Assembly: GCF_902506145.1 (NCBI RefSeq)
Contig: NZ_LR733520.1
Location: 1,313,975 to 1,377,974, forward strand
Reading direction: 5' to 3'
DNA from: Burkholderia sp. 8Y
GTDB taxonomy: Bacteria > Pseudomonadota > Gammaproteobacteria > Burkholderiales > Burkholderiaceae
Length of the DNA stretch: 64,000 nucleotides
The position numbers were made by a program, and so were the translations under genes. The number at the start of each line of letters is the position of its first letter. The stretch's first letter is position 1. The notes beneath the pieces were generated by a model that saw only the letters and a program-made list of their open reading frames with translations, made no database searches and had not been told where the DNA came from. This document shows positions 29,813 to 37,750 of this stretch, piece after piece.

Positions 29813-30577
29813 ATGAACACATCCCCGATGGTTTCCACTCAGTCCGCCACGCACGCACACACGCAACCGGCCGCCTCGCGCGGGGGCCGGCGCGCGGCCG
29901 TGCGCGGGCTTTTCGCGGGCGCGCTCATCGCGGCGTGCGCGGTCGCGCAGCCGGTCTGGGCCGCCTCCGTGGACTCGCTCATCAAGGCGGTCAAGTTCGA
30001 CGACGTATCCGAGGTCAAGAAACAGCTCGCACAGGGCGCAGACCCGAATACGGTCGATAACACCGGCGCGCCGCTCCTCGTGATCGCCGCGCGCGAAAAG
30101 TCCGACAAGGTCGGCAAGCTGCTCGCCGACAATCCGAACACGGACCTCGAGAAGCTGGATCCCGCCGGCGAAAACGCGATGATGCTCGCCGCGCTCAACG
30201 GCGACGCCACGTTCGTGAACCTGCTGATCGCGAAGGACGCCGAAGTGAACAAGAAGGGCTGGACGCCGCTGCACTACGCGGCGACCAACGGCCACGACGA
30301 CATCGTGAAGATTCTGCTCGACCATTCCGCCTACATCGACGCGGGATCGCCGAACGGCACGACGCCGCTCATGATGGCGGCGCGCGGCGGCCACTTGTCG
30401 ACCTGCAAGCTGCTGCTCGACCAGGGCGCCGACCTGCGCGTGAAAAACCAGATCGGCATGACGGCCGTGGATTTCGCCCGCAAATACAACGAGAAGGACG
30501 TCGCCGAAGGCTTGCAGGCGCGCCTCGACGCGATGCAAGGCGGCGCTGCTCAAAGCGGCGCAAATGGGTCAAAATAG
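29813..30577 (+). CDS. Exported ankyrin-repeat protein
   Basis: 254 residues. A hydrophobic signal segment (residues about 24-48, ending VWA-A) follows a charged N-terminus, so the protein is probably periplasmic. About five ankyrin repeats occupy residues 50-235, for example GWTPLHYAATNGHDDIVKILLDH and GTTPLMMAARGGHLSTCKLLLDQGAD. It should mediate protein-protein binding; partners are unknown. The start with AAGG upstream is chosen over an in-frame ATG 18 codons earlier at 29759, which lacks an RBS. The next small exported protein begins 85 bp downstream. Confidence 0.88.
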   Translation: MNTSPMVSTQSATHAHTQPAASRGGRRAAVRGLFAGALIAACAVAQPVWAASVDSLIKAVKFDDVSEVKKQLAQGADPNTVDNTGAPLLVIAAREKSDKVGKLLADNPNTDLEKLDPAGENAMMLAALNGDATFVNLLIAKDAEVNKKGWTPLHYAATNGHDDIVKILLDHSAYIDAGSPNGTTPLMMAARGGHLSTCKLLLDQGADLRVKNQIGMTAVDFARKYNEKDVAEGLQARLDAMQGGAAQSGANGSK

Positions 30578-30662
30578 CACCGCTACGCCTGAAACCGGGC
30601 GAGCGCGGTCAGGCGCGGCCGCCTCGCCCGAATACGCCGCCGCTCAACACAAAAGGAAGACC

Positions 30663-31019
30663 ATGCTGCGGGAATTCGCCATCGCCTGTGCTCTCGCGAC
30701 GCCCGTGTGCGCGTTCGCATTCACCGGCAACGATCTCAACAAGCTCTGCATCAAGACCGACCCGAACTCGCGTACCGCGTGCGCCGCCTATATCGAAGGC
30801 GCGGCCGACGGCGTCTACAACACGATAGAAGCCATCGGCGGCACGACGGGGCCGCAGGTCGGCCAATACTTCTGCCTGCCGGCCGACGTGAAGCCGCAGC
30901 AATTGACCGACGCGGTGCGCAAGTACATCGCGGACAATCCCGACAAGGCAAATTTCAACGCCACGACGATGGTGTCGCTCGGGCTCGGCAAGGCGTTTCC
31001 CTGCAAAGCGGAACGTTGA
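30663..31019 (+). CDS. Rap1a/Tai-family protein
   Basis: 118 residues with a short signal peptide (MLREFAIACALATPVCAFAF). The mature domain matches the Rap1a/Tai pattern: TGNDLNKLC near the N-terminus, a central CAAYIEGAADGVYN, FCLPADVKPQQL, the VRKYIADNPD helix and a terminal FPC. The family includes periplasmic immunity proteins against type VI secretion amidase effectors, but many members stand alone. No effector or T6SS gene is visible here, so immunity is only a possibility. AAAGGAAG precedes the ATG at 30663. Confidence 0.8.
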   Translation: MLREFAIACALATPVCAFAFTGNDLNKLCIKTDPNSRTACAAYIEGAADGVYNTIEAIGGTTGPQVGQYFCLPADVKPQQLTDAVRKYIADNPDKANFNATTMVSLGLGKAFPCKAER

Positions 31020-31184
31020 ACGAACGCCGGTGCGTGCCGTGAGTCCGTCACGGCGCGCTTTATCGCGCCTCTTGCAGCGGCTCGGGTGATCGGACGCGGC
31101 GCGGAAACCCGCACGCCGTTTGCTAGTCGAACTTCAGACAGCGATCACCGCATATCACACAAAAAACACGCAAGAGGAACGCAT

Positions 31185-32570
31185 ATGAGCCGTCTCGTCG
31201 TCGTATCCAACCGGGTCGCCACGCCGACCGAAACGAAGGGCTCGGCCGGCGGGCTCGCCGTCGGCGTGTTCGGCGCGCTGAAAGACAGCGGCGGCGTCTG
31301 GTTCGGCTGGAGCGGGGACGTCGTGAGCGAGACGGTCGCGAACCAGGGACCGACGCTCGAGCAGGACGGCGCCGTGACCTTCGCCACCGTCGGCCTGCCG
31401 AAGAAGGACTACGACCAGTACTACCGCGGCTTTTCGAACGCGATGCTGTGGCCCGTGTTCCACTATCGCAACGACCTGGCCGTCTACGACCGCGACGAAT
31501 ACGCCGGCTACCGCCGCGTGAATTCGTGGCTCGCGCACAAGCTCATCAAGCTGCTCCAACCCGACGACGTCATCTGGGTCCACGACTACCATCTGATTCC
31601 GTTCGCCGAGGCATTGCGTAGCGCGGGCATCACGAATCGCATCGGCTTCTTTCTGCACATTCCGTTTCCGTCGCCGCAGATTCTCCTCAACATTCCGCCG
31701 CATGAGGAACTGGTGCGCTCGCTCTGTTGCTACGACGTCGTCGGCTTTCAGACCGAGGGCGATCAGACCGCGTTTCACGATTACATCGTGCGGCACGCCC
31801 ACGGCACCGCGACCGAAGACGGCCACATCGAGGCGTTCGGCCGCACGCTGAAGACGGGCGTGTACCGCATCGGCGTGTTTCCGGACGAAATCGCGGAACA
31901 GGCGCAGCGCGGCGAGGCGCGGCAGGACGTGATGGATCTGAAGCAGAGTCTCGAAGGCCGCAAGCTCATCATGAGCGTGGACCGGCTGGATTATTCGAAG
32001 GGGCTCGTCGAACGATTTCGCGCGTTCGAGCATTTTCTGGAGAAATCGCCCGAATGGCGCGGCAACGTCACGCTCGTGCAGATCGCGCCGCCTACGCGCT
32101 CCGATGTCGAAACGTATCAGCAAATCCGCCAGAATCTGGAGTACGAGGCAGGGCGCATCAACGGGCGCTATTCCGGCCTCGATTACACGCCGATCCGCTA
32201 TCTGAACCAGCGTTATGACCGCTGGAAGCTGATGTCGCTGTTCCGCGAATCGCAGATCGGGCTCGTCACGCCCTTGCGCGACGGCATGAATCTCGTCGCC
32301 AAGGAATACGTCGCCGCGCAGAATCCGGACGATCCCGGCGTGCTCGTGCTGTCGCAGTTCGCGGGCGCGGCGGGCGAAATGACGGGCGCGGTGATGGTGA
32401 ATCCGCACGATGTGGTCGGCATGAGCGACGCGCTCGCCCGTTCGCTCGCCATGCCGCTCGCCGAGCGCCAGCAGCGTTACGAGACCAACATGGCGGCGCT
32501 TCGCAAGCACAATCTGGGCGTCTGGCGCGACGACTTCCTCGCCGATCTGCGCGGCGTGCGCCGGAAGTAA
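31185..32570 (+). CDS. otsA: Trehalose-6-phosphate synthase
   Basis: 461-residue GT20 enzyme that makes trehalose-6-phosphate from UDP-glucose and glucose-6-phosphate. Motifs: VVVSNRVA at the N-terminus, GGLAVGV (donor loop), [18 protein letters not shown], the RxDYSKG-type DRLDYSKGL, and [26 protein letters not shown] lies upstream of the ATG. The partner phosphatase gene otsB is not adjacent. A GT4 glycosyltransferase follows 243 bp later. Trehalose is a stress protectant, consistent with the stress-type genes nearby. Confidence 0.96.
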   Translation: MSRLVVVSNRVATPTETKGSAGGLAVGVFGALKDSGGVWFGWSGDVVSETVANQGPTLEQDGAVTFATVGLPKKDYDQYYRGFSNAMLWPVFHYRNDLAVYDRDEYAGYRRVNSWLAHKLIKLLQPDDVIWVHDYHLIPFAEALRSAGITNRIGFFLHIPFPSPQILLNIPPHEELVRSLCCYDVVGFQTEGDQTAFHDYIVRHAHGTATEDGHIEAFGRTLKTGVYRIGVFPDEIAEQAQRGEARQDVMDLKQSLEGRKLIMSVDRLDYSKGLVERFRAFEHFLEKSPEWRGNVTLVQIAPPTRSDVETYQQIRQNLEYEAGRINGRYSGLDYTPIRYLNQRYDRWKLMSLFRESQIGLVTPLRDGMNLVAKEYVAAQNPDDPGVLVLSQFAGAAGEMTGAVMVNPHDVVGMSDALARSLAMPLAERQQRYETNMAALRKHNLGVWRDDFLADLRGVRRK

Positions 32571-32813
32571 CACGGCCTCGAAACGGTTGTTTCCGCTCTG
32601 TAACAGAGCGATGAAAGTGCAAGGGAACGCGGGCGCGCCGCATCTCGCGGTCGATAATGAATCGTCGCGCAGCCGTCCGCCGCGCTCTTGTCCGGCGATC
32701 GAGGGAAACCCTCGTTAGCCGGCTGACAGTCTGCTGTCATACTCGGTCTCGCGCGACTCATTACGAATACGAGCACACGCTCGAACGTCGAAGTCCGCAT
32801 GGAGACGAGAACG

Positions 32814-33881
32814 ATGAGAATTGCCCAGATTGCCCCGTTGACCGAATCGGTCCCGCCCAAGCTCTATGGCGGCACGGAGCGCGTCGTGTCCTACCTCACG
32901 GAGGCGCTTGTCGAACTCGGCCACGATGTCACGCTGTTCGCAACCGGCGATTCGCAGACGAGCGCGAAGCTCGAAGCCGTCTGGCCGCGCGCGCTGCGGC
33001 TCGACCCGGCGATTCGCGACCGCATCGCGCCGCATATGCTGCTGATGGAACTGGTGCGCCGCCGCGCCGAGGAGTTCGACGTCCTGCATTTCCACATGGA
33101 CTATTACTCCTTCTCGCTCTTTAACCGACAGGACACGCCGTTCGTCACGACGCTGCACGGGCGGCTCGATCTGCCGGAGCAGCAGCCGGTGTTCGACACG
33201 TTCAACACGGCGCCTGTCGTTTCGATCTCGGATTCCCAGCGTCATCCGTTGCCGCAGGCGAAGTGGATCTCGACGGTCTATCACGGCTTGCCGGAAACGC
33301 GCTACATGCCGCAGCCGGTCGAGCAGAAATATCTGGCGTTTCTCGGGCGCATCTCGCCGGAAAAGCGCGTGGATACCGCCATTCGCATCGCGGGGCGCTG
33401 CGGGCTGCCGATCAAGATCGCCGCCAAGGTCGATGCAGCCGACCACGAGTACTTCGAGCGCGAAATCGCGCCGCTTCTGGAGTTGCCGTACGTCGAATTC
33501 ATCGGCGAAATCAGCGACGCGCAGAAGGCGGATTTTCTGTCGGGCGCGCACGCGCTCGTGTTCCCGGTGGATTGGCCAGAGCCTTTCGGACTCGCGATGA
33601 TCGAGGCGATGGCCTGCGGCACGCCGGTCATCGCGTTCAATCGAGGCGCGGTGCCGGAAGTGGTGGACGAGGGCGTGTCGGGGTTCGTCGTCGAGGACGA
33701 GATCGGCGCGGTCGCCGCGGTCAACCGGCTGCACACGCTCTCGCGCGAAGGCGTGCGCAGGCGCTTCGAGGAGCGTTTCACGTCGCACCGCATGGCGCGG
33801 CAGTATCTCGAAGCCTATCAAGCCGTGGTGCGCGCGCAGAAACGCTCGCGCTTCAAGCTGATCGATCGCGCGGCGACCTGA
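32814..33881 (+). CDS. Family 4 glycosyltransferase
   Basis: 355-residue GT-B retaining glycosyltransferase. The N-terminal acceptor domain begins MRIAQIAPLTESVPPKLYGG; the donor-binding E-x7-E motif is EPFGLAMIE, followed by GTPVIAFNRGAVPEVV. A likely function is sugar transfer to a glycan or small acceptor; the acceptor is unknown. The ATG at 32814 is preferred because GGAGA lies nine bases upstream; an ATG five codons earlier is possible. An 18-bp stem terminator follows. Confidence 0.92.
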   Translation: MRIAQIAPLTESVPPKLYGGTERVVSYLTEALVELGHDVTLFATGDSQTSAKLEAVWPRALRLDPAIRDRIAPHMLLMELVRRRAEEFDVLHFHMDYYSFSLFNRQDTPFVTTLHGRLDLPEQQPVFDTFNTAPVVSISDSQRHPLPQAKWISTVYHGLPETRYMPQPVEQKYLAFLGRISPEKRVDTAIRIAGRCGLPIKIAAKVDAADHEYFEREIAPLLELPYVEFIGEISDAQKADFLSGAHALVFPVDWPEPFGLAMIEAMACGTPVIAFNRGAVPEVVDEGVSGFVVEDEIGAVAAVNRLHTLSREGVRRRFEERFTSHRMARQYLEAYQAVVRAQKRSRFKLIDRAAT

Positions 33882-33904
33882 CTTTTTGCGTCGGCAAGAA
33901 AAAA

Positions 33905-33944
33905 ACCGCCGTGTGGCGCGACCTGAGTCGCGCCACACGGCGGT
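33905..33944. terminator. Strong bidirectional terminator
   Basis: A perfect 18-bp stem (33905-33922 with 33927-33944) and CTGA loop. On the minus strand it is followed by a run of T residues and serves the YSC84 gene. On the plus strand it follows the GT4 stop by 23 bp and is preceded by a poly-A run. Confidence 0.9.
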
Positions 33945-33984
33945 CATGCTTTTCCGCCGAGACAGTGAGACGGTATGCGCCGCG

Positions 33985-34578
33985 TTACATCTTCAGGCGC
34001 GTGACCTTCGTGCCCTGAAGCGACACGTCCGCCATCAGGCCCGCGTTGGTCAGCACGAATGCTTCGACCGGGTTCGTGGCGGTGGTGGTATCGACCGCGC
34101 CGTTCGCGCCCATCTTGACGAGCGCCACTGACGCATCCGCGCCTGCCGACCAGCCGTCCGAGTTGCGGAACTTGTCGAGCGCGTCCTGCGTCATGAACAG
34201 GAAAATGATCGACTTCGACTGCGCGCCGGCCTGCAGGCCGAAGGAGCCGGAGGTCGTGCTGTAGTAGCCGACCGTGCTGCCGCCCACGCGCAGCGAGCCC
34301 TTGCCGTACTGCGCGCCGACGATGAAGCCCGCCTGGATCACGGACGGGAACACGAGCACGCCACGCGACTTCGCGACCAGTTCGCGCGAGCCGGGGACCG
34401 TTGCATACAGCCGCTGGATGGTGCTGTCGACGTCCGCGTCGATGCTGCGGCGGTCGTCGGCGGTGCCTGCGGCCTTTTCAGCGCCGGTGTTCGAATTCGT
34501 CGTGCAACCGGCAAGCGCGAGGCCTCCCAGCGCCAACACGGCCGTCGACTTGAGCATGAAGTTTCGTCTTTGCATCAT
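33985..34578 (-). CDS. YSC84/SYLF-domain lipoprotein
   Basis: 197 residues. A lipoprotein signal peptide ends in the lipobox LALAGC. The SYLF (YSC84) domain covers most of the mature part, with GVLVFPSVIQAGFIVGAQYGKG and the C-terminal AFVLTNAGLMADVSLQGTK. SYLF domains bind phosphoinositides in eukaryotes; in bacteria they are abundant cell-envelope lipoproteins of unclear role. Two adjacent ATG codons follow GGAG; the second (34575) may be the real start. Confidence 0.9.
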   Translation of the reverse strand: MMQRRNFMLKSTAVLALGGLALAGCTTNSNTGAEKAAGTADDRRSIDADVDSTIQRLYATVPGSRELVAKSRGVLVFPSVIQAGFIVGAQYGKGSLRVGGSTVGYYSTTSGSFGLQAGAQSKSIIFLFMTQDALDKFRNSDGWSAGADASVALVKMGANGAVDTTTATNPVEAFVLTNAGLMADVSLQGTKVTRLKM

Positions 34579-34731
34579 TGTTCTCCATCGTGGAATTTAG
34601 GAAACCCCATAGTGCGGGAGGGTGAGGCACGCCAAGTTATAGCACAGCGACGAGAAAACGCGACGCTCGCACCGGACACTGATACCGCCATCCAGCCGTG
34701 CCGCGCAAGCCTCGCGTTGCAGTCCGCAAGC

Positions 34732-34749
34732 CGTCGAATCGATTCGACG
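34732..34749. promoter_or_regulatory. Perfect 18-bp palindrome upstream of the YSC84 gene
   Basis: CGTCGAATC joined to its exact complement GATTCGACG, about 155 bp upstream of the lipoprotein start. Perfect symmetry without a spacer suggests a dimeric regulator site more than a terminator, but no known consensus is recognised. Confidence 0.35.
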
Positions 34750-34872
34750 CTCATGCTGGCCAATTCGCCCGCTCTGCCGCCTGAAGCCCTGTATTAATTT
34801 CGCCGCACCGTTCACGGTTCTGGCAGGAACGCCGCGTAGCGAGTAGCAACGACCGTACCCGACGCGGCGGCG

Positions 34873-35343
34873 TCACTGGCTCGTCGTTTTTACTTTGGTC
34901 GGAGGAGTCGGTTCCGGTGCGCGGACCGGCCGGCGCAATGCACGCCTGATGCCGCCGATCACGAGCCCCAGTGCGAACAGAAACGCCGCCGGCACGATCC
35001 AATAGCCGACGAACGCGTGCCAGAGATAATCGGCGAGCGTCGCCTTGCGATGCGCGTATTCATCGAGCGCGTCCTGATGACGCGCGGCGTTGGCGCGGAG
35101 AACCTCGGCGGGGCAGCCGGCGGCGCGCGCTTCGTCCGGCGCGCCGTGACAGCGAGCGCCTGCCCCGGCGGACCGCTGAGCATCGGTCAGTTCCCAGGTG
35201 GAGAGCGCCTTCTGAAGATCGACCGTGTTGTAGGCCATTTCTTCGCGCACCTCGTTGACCGCGACGATCATCACGGGCACGGCCCAGAAGGTGATCGTCA
35301 CGAGCCACCGGCGGAACCAGCGGTTCTTGTGTCTCCATGCCAT
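34873..35343 (-). CDS. Two-TM membrane protein of unknown function
   Basis: 156 residues. A positively charged N-terminus is followed by a TM segment (about residues 15-31, WLVTITFWAVPVMIVAV), a roughly 80-residue extracytoplasmic stretch with two cysteines, and a second TM segment (WIVPAAFLFALGLVIGGI) before a basic, Pro-rich tail. GGAGG stands six bases before the ATG at 35343, making this start better than the upstream ATG. No family recognised; probably a Burkholderiaceae-specific inner-membrane protein. Confidence 0.65.
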   Translation of the reverse strand: MAWRHKNRWFRRWLVTITFWAVPVMIVAVNEVREEMAYNTVDLQKALSTWELTDAQRSAGAGARCHGAPDEARAAGCPAEVLRANAARHQDALDEYAHRKATLADYLWHAFVGYWIVPAAFLFALGLVIGGIRRALRRPVRAPEPTPPTKVKTTSQ

Positions 35344-35545
35344 CCGTTGCCTCCATGCGAGGCTTGTCGCCACGCTAGACGAGCGGCGGCCGATGGCGTG
35401 ATTCTTGTATTCGTGAAAGGCCGCCTTCGCGCCATCTTATGAGAAAACGACGGCTGTGCGAATGACTTGCTTGGGTGCAGTGCAATATCGCGAGAAGGAA
35501 GGAAACAGCGCGCCGCGATGTACAGAACGCGGCGCGCGCTGGCGA

Positions 35546-35863
35546 TCAGCTCTTGCTGCTCAGACAGCTCTTCATGAATGCCTTGCGGTCGTCGCCTTTC
35601 TTGCCGGACGCCTGGCTGTTGCATGCCGTCATGCGCTGCTGCTGGGTCATCGGCGCGGAAGCGGCGGCGGGCGCGGCGGGCGTGGCTGACAGGCAACTCT
35701 TCATGAACGCCTTGCGGTCGTCGCCTTTTTTGTCGCCTGCCTGCTTGTTGCAGTCGCTCATCTTCGACTGCTGGCTGTTTTGCTGAGTATTCGCTGCAAA
35801 CGCCGTATGCGCGCCCAGCGTGAGACTCAACGCAGCGATGAGGGCAGTGGCTCGGATAGTCAT
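35546..35863 (-). CDS. PsiF-repeat exported protein
   Basis: 105 residues: a signal peptide (to about residue 23, AFA-A), then two near-identical PsiF repeats with the pattern M-(S/T)-x-CN-x-QA-x-x-KKGDDRKAFMKSCLS joined by an Ala/Pro/Gln linker. E. coli PsiF is phosphate-starvation-inducible; its biochemical function is unknown. Each repeat carries two cysteines, suggesting an intrarepeat disulfide. GGGAG precedes the ATG. The repeats are also similar at DNA level, indicating a recent internal duplication. Confidence 0.85.
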   Translation of the reverse strand: MTIRATALIAALSLTLGAHTAFAANTQQNSQQSKMSDCNKQAGDKKGDDRKAFMKSCLSATPAAPAAASAPMTQQQRMTACNSQASGKKGDDRKAFMKSCLSSKS

Positions 35864-36122
35864 GTGATGCTCCCTGAGTGATTGACGATTCTTCTGGAAT
35901 GAGCGAGTTTCGACGTCTCGCCCGCGCATTATGGCAAAGCAGATTTCAACTGAGTGTGCGATAAGTCGAATCTCTCGAACGCCGCGCGCGGGGCTCGCAG
36001 CAGCCAAGCAGCAGGCTTGCAACGCGCTTTCGCCGGCGAGCGGACGCAGTGTTTGGTTATCCGGTTGCCTTGATCCTTCCATCAACGACGCGTTTTCACG
36101 TTTCCCCGACAGGAGCCGCTTC

Positions 36123-36404
36123 ATGTCCACACCGCTCGCCGATCACTACAAGGGCTATGCCATTCAGGTGCAGGCCATGCGCCGCGCGAAAGAGCGCGAC
36201 GAGCCGGACGACGGCCCGCGCCACTTCGACATTTTCGTGACCATTTCGCGCAGCGCCGCCGGGGAAAGCGGCCGCTCCATCATGTTCGGCGTGCCCGAGC
36301 AGGAACCGTTCGAAAGCCCGATCGAAGCGACCCGCGCCGGCATCGAATATGGGCGCAAGATCATCGACAACGAGATCGAGGGCGAATCGGTCGCGGAGCT
36401 TTGA
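36123..36404 (+). CDS. Small conserved protein of unknown function
   Basis: 93 residues, acidic, with no signal peptide or TM segment. The order appears to be a beta-rich segment (GYAIQVQAM), a charged turn, a second pair of strands (HFDIFVTISRS, RSIMFGV), and a C-terminal helix (EATRAGIEYGRKIIDNEI). CAGGAG stands eight bases before the ATG, supporting translation. No function is recognised; it is divergent from the PsiF-repeat gene. Confidence 0.65.
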   Translation: MSTPLADHYKGYAIQVQAMRRAKERDEPDDGPRHFDIFVTISRSAAGESGRSIMFGVPEQEPFESPIEATRAGIEYGRKIIDNEIEGESVAEL

Positions 36405-36514
36405 GCGCCCGCCGCAACGGTGGAACGCGCGCGGCACCACATTCGGCGTGCGTCCGAACCGCCCACTTCACGTTAGCCCGATTGACCGCGCGCGTGGCAC
36501 GAACGAGAATCGAC

Positions 36515-36535
36515 GGCGGCAAACGTTGAACCGCC
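36515..36535 (+). promoter_or_regulatory. Candidate operator upstream of rbsB
   Basis: GGCGG and CCGCC flank an AAACGTT core, about 75 bp before the rbsB start. A CG-centred imperfect palindrome fits the style of LacI/PurR-family operators, and a LacI-type regulator is encoded in the same operon. The symmetry is imperfect, so this is tentative. Confidence 0.3.
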
Positions 36536-36608
36536 ACGCTCGCATGCCAAGCGAAGCCCAGCTAAGCCAAGCAGACAACATCAAATGAAAACACTGGAGG
36601 AGAACCGC

Positions 36609-37571
36609 ATGAAGTCAGCCATTCGCCGTCGCGTCCTGTCAGCCGCCGTCGCGCTCGCCGCGTGCACGGCGCTGCCTTTTGCCGCATCGCCCGCGTTCGC
36701 GCAGAACGCCGGCAAGCCGAAGGTCGCGCTCGTGATGAAATCGCTCGCCAACGAGTTCTTCCTCACGATGGAAAACGGCGCGAAGGACTACCAGCAGCAC
36801 AACACCGACAAGTTCGACCTCATCACCAACGGCATCAAGGACGAAACCGATACCGCCGCGCAGATCCGCATCGTCGAGCAGATGATCGTCTCGAAGGTGG
36901 ATGCGATCGTCATCGCGCCGGCCGATTCGAAGGCGCTCGTGCCGGTGATCAAGAAGGCGGCGGACGCGGGCATCATCGTCGTGAATATCGACAACCGGCT
37001 CGATCAGGACGTGCTCAAGTCGAAGGACCTGAACGTGCCGTTCGTCGGCCCGGACAACCGCAAGGGCGCGCGCAAGGTCGGCGACTATCTCGCCAAGCAT
37101 CTGAAGAAGGGCGATGAAGTGGGCATCATCGAGGGCGTCTCGACGACCACGAACGCGCAGCAGCGCACCGCCGGCTTCAAGGACGCAATGGACGCAGCCG
37201 GCATGAAGGTCGTCGCGCTCCAGTCGGGCGACTGGGAAATCGACAAGGGCAACGCGGTCGCGTCGCAGATTCTCAACGCGAACCCGAACGTCAAGGCGCT
37301 CCTGTGCGGCAACGACAACATGGCGATCGGCGCGGTCTCGGCCGTGCGCGCGGCGGGCAAGACGGGTAAGGTGCAGGTGGTCGGCTACGACAACATCGGC
37401 GCGATCAAGCCGATGCTGAAGGACGGCCGCGTGCTCGCCACCGCCGACCAGTACGCGGCGAAGCAGGCCGTGTTCGGCATCGACGTGGCGCTGAAGGCCA
37501 TCGCCGGGCACAAGAAGCAGTCCGAGCTCTCGACCGTGGTGGAAACGCCTGTCGATCTCGTGACGAAGTAA
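36609..37571 (+). CDS. rbsB: Ribose-type ABC transporter substrate-binding protein
   Basis: 320-residue periplasmic sugar-binding protein. After a signal peptide ending about AFA-Q, the type I PBP fold starts with KVALVMKSLANEFFLTMENGAK. Conserved binding-site segments include NIDNRLD, GVSTTTNAQQRTAGFKDAM and NDNMAIGAVSAV. GGAGG eight bases upstream favours the ATG at 36609 over another eight codons earlier. It heads the rbsB-A-C-R-K cluster; ribose is the likely substrate given the ribokinase, but a related pentose cannot be excluded. Confidence 0.92.
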   Translation: MKSAIRRRVLSAAVALAACTALPFAASPAFAQNAGKPKVALVMKSLANEFFLTMENGAKDYQQHNTDKFDLITNGIKDETDTAAQIRIVEQMIVSKVDAIVIAPADSKALVPVIKKAADAGIIVVNIDNRLDQDVLKSKDLNVPFVGPDNRKGARKVGDYLAKHLKKGDEVGIIEGVSTTTNAQQRTAGFKDAMDAAGMKVVALQSGDWEIDKGNAVASQILNANPNVKALLCGNDNMAIGAVSAVRAAGKTGKVQVVGYDNIGAIKPMLKDGRVLATADQYAAKQAVFGIDVALKAIAGHKKQSELSTVVETPVDLVTK

Positions 37572-37589
37572 GCAGCTGCGAGCGTTGCG

Positions 37590-37618
37590 CCGCGAACCGT
37601 TCGTTCTCAAGTTCGCGG
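37590..37618 (+). other. Intercistronic stem-loop between rbsB and rbsA
   Basis: CCGCGAAC and GTTCGCGG form an 8-bp stem around a 13-base loop, 18 bp after the rbsB stop and without a T tract. Such hairpins commonly stabilise the upstream mRNA segment and raise binding-protein output relative to the transporter. Confidence 0.45.
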
Positions 37619-37750
37619 TCATCATGCCGTTAAGACACGCACGAGCGCGGGTTGACGGACGGCGGCGGAGCACACCGGCCGCCGGCCCGCCGCAGCGCAT
37701 GACCCACCTGCCGAGGATGCACCGACCGCCTTGAGCGACCCTACGCCACT

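Noticed and set aside
28316..30553. A 745-codon minus-strand frame covering GNAT, tatD and the ankyrin gene
   Set aside because: Overlaps three well-supported plus-strand genes, shows Arg-rich shadow composition and has no recognisable domain.
32594..32610. CGCTCTG/CAGAGCG hairpin after otsA as terminator
   Set aside because: Seven-bp stem without T tract on either strand; too weak to call.
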